From Flavobacterium ginsenosidimutans (GTDB lineage Bacteria > Bacteroidota > Bacteroidia > Flavobacteriales > Flavobacteriaceae), in assembly GCF_003254625.1 (NCBI RefSeq), contig NZ_QJRJ01000060.1, positions 1 to 57,621 of the forward strand: 57,621 nucleotides of DNA, written 5' to 3'. Below are positions 26,428-36,338 of this stretch, piece after piece. Each line of letters opens with the position of its first letter. The stretch's first letter is position 1. The position numbers were made by a program, and so were the translations under genes. The notes beneath the pieces are model-generated. The model did not search any database and was not told where the DNA came from. It was given only the letters and a program-made list of their open reading frames with translations.

Positions 26428-26464
26428 TAAGCCGATTTCATATTTGAAATCGGCTTTTTTTATG
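26428..26464 (+). terminator. Terminator after pit (first copy of a repeated unit)
   Basis: The stem aagccgatttca pairs with tgaaatcggctt, followed by seven T. Near-identical stems at 27232-27265 and 28036-28067 follow the next two genes, marking the repeat unit. Confidence 0.9.
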
Positions 26465-26594
26465 GGTTAAAATGAAAAAATAAATGGCTTAAAATGATAG
26501 TTTAAAAACTTTTGAGAGCTATTCATTGAATTCTATGTAAAGACCTTTGCAAAATTATTTAATAAGGATTTTACAAATTATAATTTAAAAGCAA

Positions 26595-27224
26595 ATGGCA
26601 ATGATTTTTGAAAAACCGATAATTCATAATGGTCAAGGTGGAAATGTAGTATTAATTTACGGACAATATGTTATTGGGAATATTACAAAAGAGGATGCAG
26701 ATATAAGTATTGAGAAAATTAAAAACAACTCCCTTGCTGAATCAGAATTTGACTCAATTATCTTTATAAATGATATTGTGGGATATGAATTTATTATAGG
26801 AAATGATTCTTTTTTAAAGTTTGAAATATCTAAAAATAATGACACTTCTTTCCAGAATATTAATTTTCAAAATGTAGATGTTGCGAAAGAAGCTGAATTG
26901 TCAATTGAAAAACAATTTAAACAATTGGGTTTTAAACGAGAAGAAATTCAATTAACACCATTGCAAGCTGCTGTTTCTCCAGCTATAACTACGCTTGGAG
27001 TTGCCGGAGGTGGAGCAATACTTACTTGGTTTGCCTATAATGTTGATAATTATGAGTCAACACGCAGAAGAATTAAATGGTATGTAAAATTGTTTGATGA
27101 AATATCGAGAGCTATAGGATATCTTCCTTTTTTAGTTCTTACAGCTGTTTTAACTATTTTATGTTTGTTTTGGCTAATTAAAAAAATGTTTAATCCTCCT
27201 TTTAAAATTAAGGCTACAAAATAA
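26595..27224 (+). CDS. Hypothetical membrane protein, paralog A of a tandem pair
   Basis: The 209-residue protein has a soluble N-terminal part (1-130) rich in beta-strand-like segments (GNVVLIYGQYVIGNI, YEFIIGNDSFLKFEI) and a helix SIEKQFKQLGFKREE. Two membrane segments follow (about 132-150 and 178-198), and the tail NPPFKIKATK is basic. No signal peptide is seen, so the N-terminus is probably cytosolic. It shares MAMIFEKPII, KQLGFKREE, the RRRIKWYVKLF-like loop and the NPP tail with paralog B. I do not recognise the family. Confidence 0.75.
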   Translation: MAMIFEKPIIHNGQGGNVVLIYGQYVIGNITKEDADISIEKIKNNSLAESEFDSIIFINDIVGYEFIIGNDSFLKFEISKNNDTSFQNINFQNVDVAKEAELSIEKQFKQLGFKREEIQLTPLQAAVSPAITTLGVAGGGAILTWFAYNVDNYESTRRRIKWYVKLFDEISRAIGYLPFLVLTAVLTILCLFWLIKKMFNPPFKIKATK

Positions 27225-27231
27225 TTTTAAA

Positions 27232-27265
27232 AAGCCGATTTCAAATATGAAATCGGCTTTTTTTA
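27232..27265 (+). terminator. Terminator after paralog A
   Basis: The stem agccgatttca pairs with tgaaatcggct, followed by seven T. It is the second copy of the repeated terminator. Confidence 0.9.
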
Positions 27266-27395
27266 TGTTTTAAAATGAAAAATTAAATGTCTTAAAATGA
27301 TAGTTTAAAAACTTTTAAGAGCTATTAATTGAATTCTATGTAAAGACCTTTGCAAAATTATTTATTGAGGATTTTACTAATTAATTTAAAAGCGA

Positions 27396-28028
27396 ATGGC
27401 AATGATTTTTGAAAAACCGATAATTCTTGAAGGCGAAGAAGGAAATGTAGTTCTAATTTATGGAGATCATATAATTGGAAATATTACAAAAGAAAATGCT
27501 GATTTAAGTATTGAAAGAATAGAGAAAAACGTTTTTAATTTATCTGAATTTGAATCGATAATAAATATTAATGAAATCTTTGAATATGAATTTGAACCTG
27601 AAAATGATTCACACATTATGTTTGAAGTGAGAAATGCAGATTCTGTAACTTATAAAACTATTGATTTTAAAGATTCTGAAACTACAAGAAAAGCAGAGAA
27701 ATCAATTAGTGAAAAATTTAAACAATTAGGCTTTAAGCGAGAAGAAAAGCAAATATCAGCTCTTAGTGCTGCTGTTATTCCTGGATCTGTTGCGGCTTTT
27801 GTTGCCGTTATGGGAGGAATTTTCACTTGGTATGCTAAATATATGGAGACGCGTGTAATAACTCGTACAAGGATTATAAAGTGGTATGTTTATATTTTTG
27901 AAAAAGTAGCTGAAGTAATAGGCTTCTATCCGTTTTTAATTATCACGGTAGTTTTGACAGTATGTTGTTTACTATGGATGTTTAAAAGAATGGCTAATCC
28001 TCCGATTAAGATTAGTGCTGTGAAATAG
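27396..28028 (+). CDS. Hypothetical membrane protein, paralog B of a tandem pair
   Basis: The 210-residue protein has the same layout as paralog A: start MAMIFEKPIILEGEEGNVVL, soluble N-terminal region, KFKQLGFKREEKQ, membrane segment around 134-150, basic loop TRTRIIKWYVYIFEK, second membrane segment around 180-197, tail NPPIKISAVK. The middle (about 50-105) has diverged most, while the ends and the upstream DNA are well conserved. This points to a tandem duplication followed by divergence. Function unknown. Confidence 0.75.
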   Translation: MAMIFEKPIILEGEEGNVVLIYGDHIIGNITKENADLSIERIEKNVFNLSEFESIININEIFEYEFEPENDSHIMFEVRNADSVTYKTIDFKDSETTRKAEKSISEKFKQLGFKREEKQISALSAAVIPGSVAAFVAVMGGIFTWYAKYMETRVITRTRIIKWYVYIFEKVAEVIGFYPFLIITVVLTVCCLLWMFKRMANPPIKISAVK

Positions 28029-28035
28029 TTTTACA

Positions 28036-28067
28036 AAGCCGATTTTACTTAAAATCGGCTTTTTGTT
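28036..28067 (+). terminator. Terminator after paralog B
   Basis: The stem agccgatttta pairs with taaaatcggct, followed by five T. It is the third copy of the repeated terminator. Confidence 0.85.
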
Positions 28068-28228
28068 TTCTGTTTTATATATGTCTTTAAATGATATTTT
28101 TTAAATTTTTAGTAGCTATTCATACTATTTTTTAGATGGACATTTGCATAGTTGTTTATCAGTTTTAATAAATGACAAAGTGAGAAAAAAAGTTTAAAAT
28201 GATTTTGAAAACAGCTAACCCCAAAGTA

Positions 28229-28735
28229 ATGTACAAATTCAAAAATAAGATAATTTCACAACTGTTTTTCTCACTTATTTTTTTCTCATTGTTTTCTTGC
28301 CAAGAAGATGATGTAAGGAGGATTCGCTTAAAAGTAGATCAAAAGAAAGTAACGAGCAATCCAAACGAAGAGTCAGATGTAATTTCATGCTTTATAAAAG
28401 AATCGGTTAGTAGATCTTTAAAAGGTATTGATACAAATAAATTAAAATATTATACGGTAGAAAGAAATGATACTATTTTGGTAATCACAAAAGTTACTGA
28501 TATGATAGGAATTGAAAAATCTTCAAGGAGAAAATTGTTGTTTGCAATTAACCATTGTCTTTTAACATCGGAAAGATATAATATGAAAAAGATCTATATT
28601 GATGTTGAAGGAAATTTTAGCACTCTTTTAGTAAAAACACCTTCAAAATATGATTTTGATGGGAAGTTTGCAGATGAAGATTTGCTTCTTTCATTTTATG
28701 GAAAATCAAAAGTTTCGTTTAAAAATAAGAATTAA
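28229..28735 (+). CDS. Hypothetical lipoprotein in the third tandem unit
   Basis: From this ATG the product is 168 residues: MYKFKNKIISQLFFSLIFFS then LFSC, a clear lipoprotein signal with Cys24 (this start), followed by a charged soluble domain. No family was recognised. An in-frame ATG at 28199 would add ten residues (MILKTANPKV) before the signal. That ATG aligns with the start region of paralogs A and B (atgattttgaaaa against atgatttttgaaaa), so it looks like a remnant of a lost third paralog and not the native start. The stop codon overlaps the convergent DUF421 gene by 4 bases. Confidence 0.7.
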   Translation: MYKFKNKIISQLFFSLIFFSLFSCQEDDVRRIRLKVDQKKVTSNPNEESDVISCFIKESVSRSLKGIDTNKLKYYTVERNDTILVITKVTDMIGIEKSSRRKLLFAINHCLLTSERYNMKKIYIDVEGNFSTLLVKTPSKYDFDGKFADEDLLLSFYGKSKVSFKNKN

Positions 28736-29250
28736 AACTTCTGCAAATTCTTATGATTATGCTTACGTTTATAATGCGTTTGTTTTAATTTTTCTTGATC
28801 TTCAGAAATAATACTTATTGTTCCGTCGATTTCTAACATGGCCAATTTTACATTTTTGAAGAATTCAATTCCGTGTTCGCGCATTGCTTCTTTTAATTCT
28901 TCGTCGGAAATATCTAATTTGCTTAAAGCTTTAAAATCCAGTTTTCCGTCGTGAATTAATACTTCTGGTTTATCAAGTAATATATTGCCAAGAGTTTTGT
29001 ATCGGCGTGTTAGTTTTTTAATTATGAAATTAATTACAAACAAAACTAAAGCTGCGACCAAACCGCCTAACAGACTAGTGTCTGGCCCAACCATTGCATT
29101 TTGAACAGAGTTGCTGATTAATAAAATCAGAATAATATCGGCTGTGTTTAATTGAGAAAGTTCTTTTTTGCCAAAGATTCTTAAAGCAATTGTCATGAAA
29201 AAATAAACGGCAACACTTCGTATGATGATATCTAAATAAGGAAAATGCAT
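28732..29250 (-). CDS. DUF421 (YetF-like) membrane protein
   Basis: The 172-residue protein has two to three N-terminal membrane segments (ending about 78), including RIFGKKELSQLNTADIILILLISN, then the cytosolic DUF421 domain with KPEVLIHDGKLDFKALSKLDIS and the usual ELKEAMREHGIEFFKNVKLAMLE. YetF-like proteins affect envelope functions in spore formers, but the role in Bacteroidota is unknown. It is convergent with the lipoprotein gene, overlapping stop codons. Confidence 0.88.
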   Translation of the reverse strand: MHFPYLDIIIRSVAVYFFMTIALRIFGKKELSQLNTADIILILLISNSVQNAMVGPDTSLLGGLVAALVLFVINFIIKKLTRRYKTLGNILLDKPEVLIHDGKLDFKALSKLDISDEELKEAMREHGIEFFKNVKLAMLEIDGTISIISEDQEKLKQTHYKRKHNHKNLQKF

Positions 29251-29272
29251 GTTTTTTATTTTAAAGTTAAAT

Positions 29273-29310
29273 AAAAAAGCTTTGCCAAAGTTGTAAACTT
29301 TGACAAAGCT
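29273..29310 (-). terminator. Terminator after rimK
   Basis: The arms agctttgccaaagt and actttgacaaagct pair with one mismatch around a short loop, followed on the minus strand by a T-run. It lies just past the RimK stop codon. Confidence 0.75.
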
Positions 29311-29346
29311 GCTAAATTATTTATACGATATTAAGTTAAAATGAAC

Positions 29347-30717
29347 TTAACTCAATTTGAAATTCTTTTCAATAGCTTTAATCATTTCTCCAGCAACATC
29401 TTTATTTGTAGCACCTTCAATTCCTTCAAGACCTGGAGATGAATTTACTTCCAGTAATAACGGGCCTTTTGAAGAACGAATAATATCAACACCAGCTACT
29501 TTCAAATCCATTGCTTTTGCTGCTTTAATCGCGATCTTTTTCTCTTCAGGCGTTACTTTTATAACTGATGCAGTTCCGCCAAGGTGAATATTAGCTCTAA
29601 ATTCTCCTGGCATAGCCTCACGCTGAATTGCTGCAACCACTTTTCCGTCAATTACAAAACAACGAATATCTTTTCCGTTAGCTTCTTTGATGAATTCTTG
29701 AACTAAGATGTTGGCATTTAAGCTTTTAAAAGCATTGATTACGCTTTCAGCTGCTTTTTTAGTTTCAGCCAAAACAACACCTTTTCCTTGCGTTCCTTCT
29801 AATAATTTCACAATTAAAGGCGAACCGCCCACCATTTTAATTAAGTTGTCTGTATCAAGCGGAGAATTGGCAAATCCTGTAGTTGGAATATCAATTCCGC
29901 TGTTCAAAAGAAGTTGTAATGAATATAATTTATCTCTAGATTGCGTAATGGCTGTTGCCGAATTTAAAACAAAAACCTTCAAAGCCTCAAACTGACGCGT
30001 TAAAGCACAACCGTAAAAAGTAATGCTTGGTCTAATTCTCGGAATAATAGCATCAAATTCGTTTAGAATTTTTCCACCTCTGTAATGAATTTCAGGTTTT
30101 TTTGCGTCCAATTTCATGTAGCATTCCTTGATGTTCAGGAAATGCATTTCGTGCCCACGCATTTCACCGGCTTCCATAATTCTTTTATTGCTATACAATT
30201 CAGGATTACTGGCTAAAAGACCAATTCGTAAGCCTGTTTTTGCTTTTTCTGAATTTTGGTATAATTCTTTTAAAGATTCGGCTGTAGGCTGTCCTAAAAG
30301 ATATTTTTGTTCTGGGTCAACTAAAACTCTTCCGCTCATGGCTTCGCGTCCTAAAAGCATTCTAAATCCCATAGAATCGCGATTAGTCAAAGTCATTTCG
30401 ATTGGCCATTTTGCTTCACCAATTTTTAAGCTGGTTTGAATGACATAACGGTGTTCTCTAAAACCACTTGAACTCTTTACAATTCTTTTGTCGACAAGTG
30501 GTGCTTCGCAGTGAATAACAGTTTTAATATTATTCTGAATTGGATTAATGTCGAATTTAACCCAATTAGCATCATTTTTTATAAAAGGAGCTATGTTTAT
30601 AGCGTGCATTGCCGAAGTTTTAGCGCCAGAATCCACACGAGCCTTGATTGTGGGGATTCCTAGTTCTGGAAATGAGCACCATTCTTCGCTGCCTAAAATG
30701 ACTTTGTTTTGAAGCAT
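29347..30717 (-). CDS. rimK: RimB-RimK fusion: retropepsin-like domain plus ATP-grasp glutamate ligase
   Basis: In this 456-residue protein, residues 1-140 form a RimB-type (ATP-dependent zinc protease family) domain with the aspartic-protease-like motif [13 protein letters not shown] and RMLLGREAM. Residues about 155-456 are a RimK ATP-grasp ligase with [34 protein letters not shown] and [14 protein letters not shown]. RimK adds glutamates to the C-terminus of ribosomal protein S6. In other bacteria RimB is a separate protein that modulates RimK, so the fusion puts the enzyme and its regulator in one chain. S6 itself is not in the window. Confidence 0.9.
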   Translation of the reverse strand: MLQNKVILGSEEWCSFPELGIPTIKARVDSGAKTSAMHAINIAPFIKNDANWVKFDINPIQNNIKTVIHCEAPLVDKRIVKSSSGFREHRYVIQTSLKIGEAKWPIEMTLTNRDSMGFRMLLGREAMSGRVLVDPEQKYLLGQPTAESLKELYQNSEKAKTGLRIGLLASNPELYSNKRIMEAGEMRGHEMHFLNIKECYMKLDAKKPEIHYRGGKILNEFDAIIPRIRPSITFYGCALTRQFEALKVFVLNSATAITQSRDKLYSLQLLLNSGIDIPTTGFANSPLDTDNLIKMVGGSPLIVKLLEGTQGKGVVLAETKKAAESVINAFKSLNANILVQEFIKEANGKDIRCFVIDGKVVAAIQREAMPGEFRANIHLGGTASVIKVTPEEKKIAIKAAKAMDLKVAGVDIIRSSKGPLLLEVNSSPGLEGIEGATNKDVAGEMIKAIEKNFKLS

Positions 30718-30790
30718 AAATTGTTTTTTTGTTATGAATTTAAATTCAAAAATAGCTATTTGCTTTTACTAAAGATAGTGATTTTTAATA

Positions 30791-30827
30791 AAAAAAATAC
30801 CCGTTATGTTATGAAAACGTAACGGGC
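30791..30827 (-). terminator. Terminator after clpC
   Basis: The stem cccgtta (30800-30806) pairs with taacggg (about 30820-30826), followed on the minus strand by a run of T. It lies between the clpC stop codon and the rimK start. Confidence 0.75.
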
Positions 30828-30858
30828 ATATTATGTGTGTTATAATTTTTTAACTAAT

Positions 30859-33405
30859 TTATTGATTAGTCGGCTCTTCTGCTTTATGTATTTCTACTGA
30901 CAATTCTTGTGAATCGTCTTTTAGATCCATCATGATTTCATCGCCTGAATGAATTTTCGAAGTGATGATTTCTTCTGCTAATAAATCTTCAACATATTTC
31001 TGAATCGCTCTCTTAAGCGGTCTTGCTCCAAATTGCTTGTCAAAACCTTTTTCAGCGATAAATGCTTTTGCTTTATCAGTTAAGCTTAATTTGTAACCTA
31101 ACTCTGCAATGCGAGAGTAAAGTTTTTTCAATTCGATTTCGATAATCAAATCGATATCAGCTTTTTCTAATGCATTAAATACAATTACATCATCAATTCT
31201 GTTTAAGAATTCAGGAGCAAAAGTTTTCTTCAAAGCGTTCTCGATAATGCTTTTTGAGTTTTCATCTGCTTGAGCTGTTCTTGCTGCAGTTCCGAATCCA
31301 ACACCTTGTCCAAAATCTTTCAACTGACGAGCACCAACGTTAGATGTCATGATAATGATTGTGTTTTTAAAGTCGATTTTGCGGCCTAAACTATCAGTCA
31401 AATATCCATCATCTAAAACTTGAAGCATCATATTGAATACATCTGGATGTGCTTTTTCGATCTCATCTAAAAGAACTACACAGTATGGTTTTCTACGAAC
31501 TTTTTCAGTCAATTGACCACCTTCTTCGTATCCAACGTATCCTGGAGGCGCTCCAACTAAACGAGAAATCGCAAATTTCTCCATGTATTCACTCATGTCG
31601 ATACGAACTAATGCATCTTCTGAATCGAATAATTCTTTAGCTAATACTTTAGCCAATTGTGTTTTACCAACCCCAGTTTGACCTAAGAAAATGAATGAAC
31701 CAATTGGTTTGTTCGGATCTTTAAGTCCAGCTCTGTTACGTTGAATAGAACGAGCGATTTTTAAAACAGCTTCATTTTGACCAATTACTTTGTTCTGAAT
31801 CAATTCAGGCAATTGAGCTAGTTTGTTGCTTTCTGTTTGTGCAATTCTGTTTACAGGAATTCCAGTCATCATAGAAACAACATCAGCTACGTTATCTTCT
31901 GTAACTTCAATTCTGTTGTTTTTAGAATCTTCTTCCCATTGTTCCTGTGCTAAAGCAAGATCTTTTTCGATACGTTTTTCATCATCGCGAAGTTTGGCTG
32001 CTTCTTCATATTTTTGTTTTTTAACAACCATATTTTTCATTTCGCGAACTTCTTCTAACTGACGTTCTAGATCCAAAATTTGTTTTGGAACATCGATGTT
32101 GGTGATGTGTACACGTGAACCAGCTTCGTCCATTGCATCGATCGCTTTGTCTGGTAAGAAACGCTCAGACATATATCTGTTTGTTAGCTTAACACAAGCT
32201 TCGATAGCTTCTTGAGTATAAGTTACGTTGTGGTGATCTTCGTATTTATCTTTTACGTTGTTCAAAATCGCAATTGTTTCTTCAACAGAAGTTGGCTCCA
32301 CAATTACTTTTTGAAAACGTCTTTCTAAAGCACCATCTTTTTCAATGTATTGTCTGTACTCATCAAGAGTAGTAGCGCCAATACATTGAATTTCTCCTCT
32401 AGCTAAAGCAGGTTTGAACATATTTGAAGCATCAAGAGAACCTGTTGCTCCACCAGCGCCTACAATAGTGTGGATTTCGTCAATAAAAAGAATAATATCG
32501 TCGTTTTTCTCAAGCTCGTTCATTACGGCTTTCATTCTTTCTTCAAATTGTCCTCTGTATTTTGTTCCTGCAACTAAACTTGCAAGATCAAGAGTTACAA
32601 CACGTTTGTGGAAAAGAATACGCGATACTTTCTTTTGGATAATACGTAGAGCAAGTCCTTCTGCAATAGCAGATTTACCAACTCCAGGCTCTCCAATAAG
32701 AAGCGGATTGTTCTTTTTTCTACGGCTTAAAATTTGCGATACACGCTCAATTTCTTTTTCTCGTCCTACAACTGGGTCTAATTTCCCTTCTTCAGCCATT
32801 TCTGTTAAATCTCTCCCAAAATTATCTAAAACTGGGGTTTTAGATTTCTTGTTTGACTTATTGGCGGGATTATTAAAGCTGCTTTCTTTCAGACTGTCAT
32901 CTTGTCCTGAATCATCATTGTATGATTCGTTTCTTGGCAAGTTTTCTAAGAATTCTTCTTCGTTTGGAGTCATATTTAAATACTGTTCTTTAGCTACGTC
33001 ATAATCTATTTTTAGTTTATTCAATAGCTTGGTTGTTGGATCGTTTTCGTTTCTCAAGATACATAACAGCAGGTGAGCGGTGCTAATTGATGAACTTTGA
33101 AATACTTTTGCTTCAAGAAAAGTGGTCTTCAGGGCTCTTTCGGCCTGTCGGGTAAGATGAAGGTTTTTCTTTTCTGCATTTACTTCAACGCTCAGGTTAG
33201 CAGGGCTAAGTACTTCTACTTTTCTGCGTAAATGATCTAAATCGACAGCTAGGTTATTAAGTATATGAATAGCTTTTCCGTTACCATCTCTTAAAATACC
33301 TAGCATAAGATGCTCTGTACCAATAAAGTCGTGGCCTAATCTAAGAGCCTCTTCCTTACTGTACGTAATTACATCTTTTACTCTTGGTGAAAAATTATCA
33401 TCCAT
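30859..33405 (-). CDS. clpC: ATP-dependent Clp protease ATP-binding subunit ClpC
   Basis: The 848-residue AAA+ unfoldase has an N domain with two Clp repeats (2-145, RVKDVITYSKEEALRLGHDF), first AAA with GEPGVGKSAIAEG, a UVR-like middle helix (KQKYEEAAKLRDDEKRIEKD), and second AAA with GQTGVGKTQLAK and the C-terminal D2-small domain. The UVR segment and short middle domain mark it as ClpC, not ClpB. It feeds substrates to ClpP. The start is supported by the typical N-terminus MDDNFSPRVKDVI. It is divergent from gyrA across 256 bases. Confidence 0.95.
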   Translation of the reverse strand: MDDNFSPRVKDVITYSKEEALRLGHDFIGTEHLMLGILRDGNGKAIHILNNLAVDLDHLRRKVEVLSPANLSVEVNAEKKNLHLTRQAERALKTTFLEAKVFQSSSISTAHLLLCILRNENDPTTKLLNKLKIDYDVAKEQYLNMTPNEEEFLENLPRNESYNDDSGQDDSLKESSFNNPANKSNKKSKTPVLDNFGRDLTEMAEEGKLDPVVGREKEIERVSQILSRRKKNNPLLIGEPGVGKSAIAEGLALRIIQKKVSRILFHKRVVTLDLASLVAGTKYRGQFEERMKAVMNELEKNDDIILFIDEIHTIVGAGGATGSLDASNMFKPALARGEIQCIGATTLDEYRQYIEKDGALERRFQKVIVEPTSVEETIAILNNVKDKYEDHHNVTYTQEAIEACVKLTNRYMSERFLPDKAIDAMDEAGSRVHITNIDVPKQILDLERQLEEVREMKNMVVKKQKYEEAAKLRDDEKRIEKDLALAQEQWEEDSKNNRIEVTEDNVADVVSMMTGIPVNRIAQTESNKLAQLPELIQNKVIGQNEAVLKIARSIQRNRAGLKDPNKPIGSFIFLGQTGVGKTQLAKVLAKELFDSEDALVRIDMSEYMEKFAISRLVGAPPGYVGYEEGGQLTEKVRRKPYCVVLLDEIEKAHPDVFNMMLQVLDDGYLTDSLGRKIDFKNTIIIMTSNVGARQLKDFGQGVGFGTAARTAQADENSKSIIENALKKTFAPEFLNRIDDVIVFNALEKADIDLIIEIELKKLYSRIAELGYKLSLTDKAKAFIAEKGFDKQFGARPLKRAIQKYVEDLLAEEIITSKIHSGDEIMMDLKDDSQELSVEIHKAEEPTNQ

Positions 33406-33661
33406 AATATATAATTGGTATTGTAAATTTAGTGAATTACTGTTTTAAAAACAAAAACCGTACCTTCAAGAACTACTGTCAGCTAATAGACGAAAAAAAA
33501 GACAATAAAAGCGTTAAAAAACGCTTAATTTATTAACTAAAAACCAAAATAAAGTTGTTAATAAATCATTTAAATAAGTGTAAGGAAATAGCTGAAAAAA
33601 TTTTAAAAAAACGTATCTTGGCACGCTTTGAAACTAATATAATTTTTTAATATAACAACTT

Positions 33662-36301
33662 ATGTCTGAAGGAGAAAAGTTAATTCCTATTAACATAGAG
33701 GATGAAATGAAGTCAGCTTACATCGATTATTCGATGTCAGTAATTGTATCGAGAGCACTTCCTGATGTTAGAGATGGCTTGAAACCAGTACATCGAAGAG
33801 TTCTTTACGGAATGTATGATTTAGGTGTAACATCAAGATCTGCCCACAAAAAGTCTGCGAGAATTGTAGGGGAGGTTCTGGGTAAGTATCACCCGCATGG
33901 AGACACCTCTGTTTATGACGCAATGGTGCGTATGGCGCAGGAGTGGAGTATGCGTTATTTATTAGTTGATGGTCAAGGTAACTTTGGTTCTGTCGATGGT
34001 GACAGTCCTGCAGCAATGCGTTATACTGAGGCTAGAATGCGCAAAATTTCTGAAGAAATTATGGCGGATATTGAAAAAGAAACAGTTGATTTTCAATTGA
34101 ACTTTGACGATACATTATATGAACCAAAAGTAATGCCTACAAAAGTTCCTACTTTATTAGTAAACGGAGCTACAGGTATTGCAGTTGGTATGGCAACCAA
34201 TATGCCACCACACAATTTAACTGAAGTGATCAATGGTACTCTAGCGTACTTAGATAATAATGATATTGAAGTTGATGAATTAATGACGCATATTAAAGCA
34301 CCAGATTTTCCAACTGGTGGTGTAATATATGGTTATGAAGGTGTTCGTGAAGCTTTTAAAACTGGTAGAGGACGTATTGTAATGCGTGCTAAAGTTGGTT
34401 TTGAAGAAGTTGACGGAAGAGAATGCATCATCGTTACTGAGATTCCATATCAAGTTAACAAAGCCGAAATGATCAAACGTACGGCTGATTTAGTTAACGA
34501 GAAAAAAATTGAAGGTATTGCCAATATCCGTGATGAGTCGGATAGAAACGGTATGCGTATCGTTTATATCTTAAAACGTGACGCTACGCCAAACGTAGTT
34601 TTAAATACCTTATATAAGTATACTTCATTACAATCTTCTTTTAGTGTAAATAATATTGCATTAGTAAAAGGTCGCCCGCAAATGTTGAATCTGAAAGATA
34701 TGATTCATTACTTTATTGAGCACCGTCACGAAGTAGTAGTTAGAAGAACGCAGTTTGAATTGCGTAAAGCAGAAGAAAGAGCTCATATCTTAGAAGGATT
34801 AATCATTGCTTCTGATAATATTGATGAAGTTATTGCGTTAATTAGAGGTTCTAAAAATACAGATGAAGCTAGAGAGAAATTAATCGAGAGATTTAAATTA
34901 TCTGATATTCAAGCTCGTGCTATTGTTGAGATGCGTTTACGTCAGTTAACAGGTCTGGAACAAGATAAATTGAGAGCTGAGTTTGACGAATTAATGAAGT
35001 TAATTGAGCATTTGAAAGCGTTATTGGCAGATATTAATTTAAGAACAGATTTAATTAAAGAAGAGCTGACTGAAATTCGCGATAAATATGGTGATGATCG
35101 TCGTTCTCAAATTGAATATTCTGGAGGAGATGTAAGTATCGAAGATTTAATTGCTGATGAGAATGTAGTGATTACAATTTCGCATGCAGGTTACATTAAA
35201 CGTACAAACCTTACAGAATACAAAACACAAAATAGAGGTGGAGTTGGACAGAAGAGCGCTGGAACAAGAGATCAAGATTTCTTGGAACACATGTTTGTTG
35301 CAACAAATCACCAGTATATGATGTTCTTTACGCAAAAAGGAAAATGTTTCTGGATGCGCGTTTATGAAATTCCAGAAGGAAGCAAAACTGCAAAAGGTAG
35401 AGCAATTCAGAACTTGGTGAATATTGAAAGTGACGATAAAGTAAAAGCTTTCATTTGTACGCAAGATTTAAAAGATAAAGATTATATCAATACGCACAAT
35501 CTTGTAATGGTGACGAAAAAAGGTCAGGTGAAGAAAACTTCTTTAGAGAAATATTCTAAACCAAGAGCAAATGGAGTTGCTGCAATTACAATTAAAGAAG
35601 GAGATGAATTAATTGGAGCTCAATTAACAAATGGAGAAAGCCAAATCATTTTAGCAGTTAAATCTGGAAAATTAGTTCGTTTTGAAGAAACTAAAACACG
35701 TCCGATGGGAAGAACAGCTTCTGGAGTTCGTGGTATTACATTAAAAGACGAAACTGATGAAGTAATCGGAATGGTTACTGTGGATAAAAATGATATTTCT
35801 ACATCTCAAATTCTTGTTGTAACAGAAAATGGATACGGAAAACGTACGAAATTAGTTGACGACGACGGAGAAGATGTGTACAGAATTACAAACCGTGGAG
35901 GTAAAGGTGTTAAAACACTAAATATTACGGACAAAACAGGTAAATTGATCTCGATCAACGCTGTTACTGATGCAGACGACTTAATGATTATTAATAAATC
36001 TGGATTAACTATTAGAATGGCAATCGAAGATTTACGTGTTATGGGACGTGCCACTCAAGGTGTTAGATTGATTAATCTTAAAGGTAAAGATTCTATTGCT
36101 GCTGTTACAACTGTAATGAAAGACGATGCAGAAGAAGTAGTATTAGACGAAGACGGAAATGTAATCGAGTCTACAATCGAAAGAATTAAACCTGACCTGG
36201 AAGTTTTAGAAGATGACGGAACTGCTGAAGACGAAGATGATTCTGACGATGAAGTAGAAGATGAAGCGGAGGACGCAGAAGACGAGGAGTCTGAAGAATA
36301 A
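33662..36301 (+). CDS. gyrA: DNA gyrase subunit A
   Basis: The 879-residue protein introduces negative supercoils with GyrB. The catalytic Tyr121 is in [10 protein letters not shown]. The quinolone-determining loop reads [17 protein letters not shown]: Thr82 aligns with E. coli Ser83 and Asp86 with Asp87. The C-terminal six-bladed beta-pinwheel contains the GyrA-box-like TQNRGGVGQ near 525, which separates it from ParC. The C-terminus is a very acidic tail of about 35 residues ([18 protein letters not shown] and on). The next gene starts 37 bases later and may share the transcript. Confidence 0.96.
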   Translation: MSEGEKLIPINIEDEMKSAYIDYSMSVIVSRALPDVRDGLKPVHRRVLYGMYDLGVTSRSAHKKSARIVGEVLGKYHPHGDTSVYDAMVRMAQEWSMRYLLVDGQGNFGSVDGDSPAAMRYTEARMRKISEEIMADIEKETVDFQLNFDDTLYEPKVMPTKVPTLLVNGATGIAVGMATNMPPHNLTEVINGTLAYLDNNDIEVDELMTHIKAPDFPTGGVIYGYEGVREAFKTGRGRIVMRAKVGFEEVDGRECIIVTEIPYQVNKAEMIKRTADLVNEKKIEGIANIRDESDRNGMRIVYILKRDATPNVVLNTLYKYTSLQSSFSVNNIALVKGRPQMLNLKDMIHYFIEHRHEVVVRRTQFELRKAEERAHILEGLIIASDNIDEVIALIRGSKNTDEAREKLIERFKLSDIQARAIVEMRLRQLTGLEQDKLRAEFDELMKLIEHLKALLADINLRTDLIKEELTEIRDKYGDDRRSQIEYSGGDVSIEDLIADENVVITISHAGYIKRTNLTEYKTQNRGGVGQKSAGTRDQDFLEHMFVATNHQYMMFFTQKGKCFWMRVYEIPEGSKTAKGRAIQNLVNIESDDKVKAFICTQDLKDKDYINTHNLVMVTKKGQVKKTSLEKYSKPRANGVAAITIKEGDELIGAQLTNGESQIILAVKSGKLVRFEETKTRPMGRTASGVRGITLKDETDEVIGMVTVDKNDISTSQILVVTENGYGKRTKLVDDDGEDVYRITNRGGKGVKTLNITDKTGKLISINAVTDADDLMIINKSGLTIRMAIEDLRVMGRATQGVRLINLKGKDSIAAVTTVMKDDAEEVVLDEDGNVIESTIERIKPDLEVLEDDGTAEDEDDSDDEVEDEAEDAEDEESEE

Positions 36302-36338
36302 TTAAAAAACAAAAAATTAAATACAAACAAATATCATT

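Larger units (their letters stand above)
26431..28225 (+). repeat. Three tandem [terminator - promoter region - start codon] units, period about 804 bases
   Basis: The three units begin with the gccgatt stem at 26431, 27234 and 28038. Each runs about 162 bases to a start codon (26595, 27396, 28199). Shared landmarks in units 1 and 2 are aaaatgatagtttaaaaact, gagctatt/agagctatt and tgtaaagacctttgcaaaat. Unit 3 keeps diverged forms: aaatgata, tagctattcat and gacatttgca. Units 1 and 2 carry paralogous genes; unit 3 carries a lipoprotein gene unrelated in its body. Confidence 0.85.

Noticed and set aside
32414..33004. 196-residue frame antisense to clpC
   Set aside because: A shadow of the highly constrained clpC reading frame; no ribosome binding site or family match.
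33619..33633. ttggcacgctttg upstream of gyrA as a sigma-54 promoter
   Set aside because: The spacing between the GG and the expected GC element does not fit (TTG comes two bases early and GC is missing). Kept only as a possible housekeeping promoter region.
33893..33925. Quinolone resistance mutation in gyrA
   Set aside because: Thr retains the hydroxyl that anchors the water-metal bridge and the Asp86 position is unchanged; no basis to call resistance.
36055..36330. 91-residue Ser-rich frame antisense to the gyrA 3' end
   Set aside because: Its Ser runs are the complement of the acidic tail codons of gyrA; no independent support.
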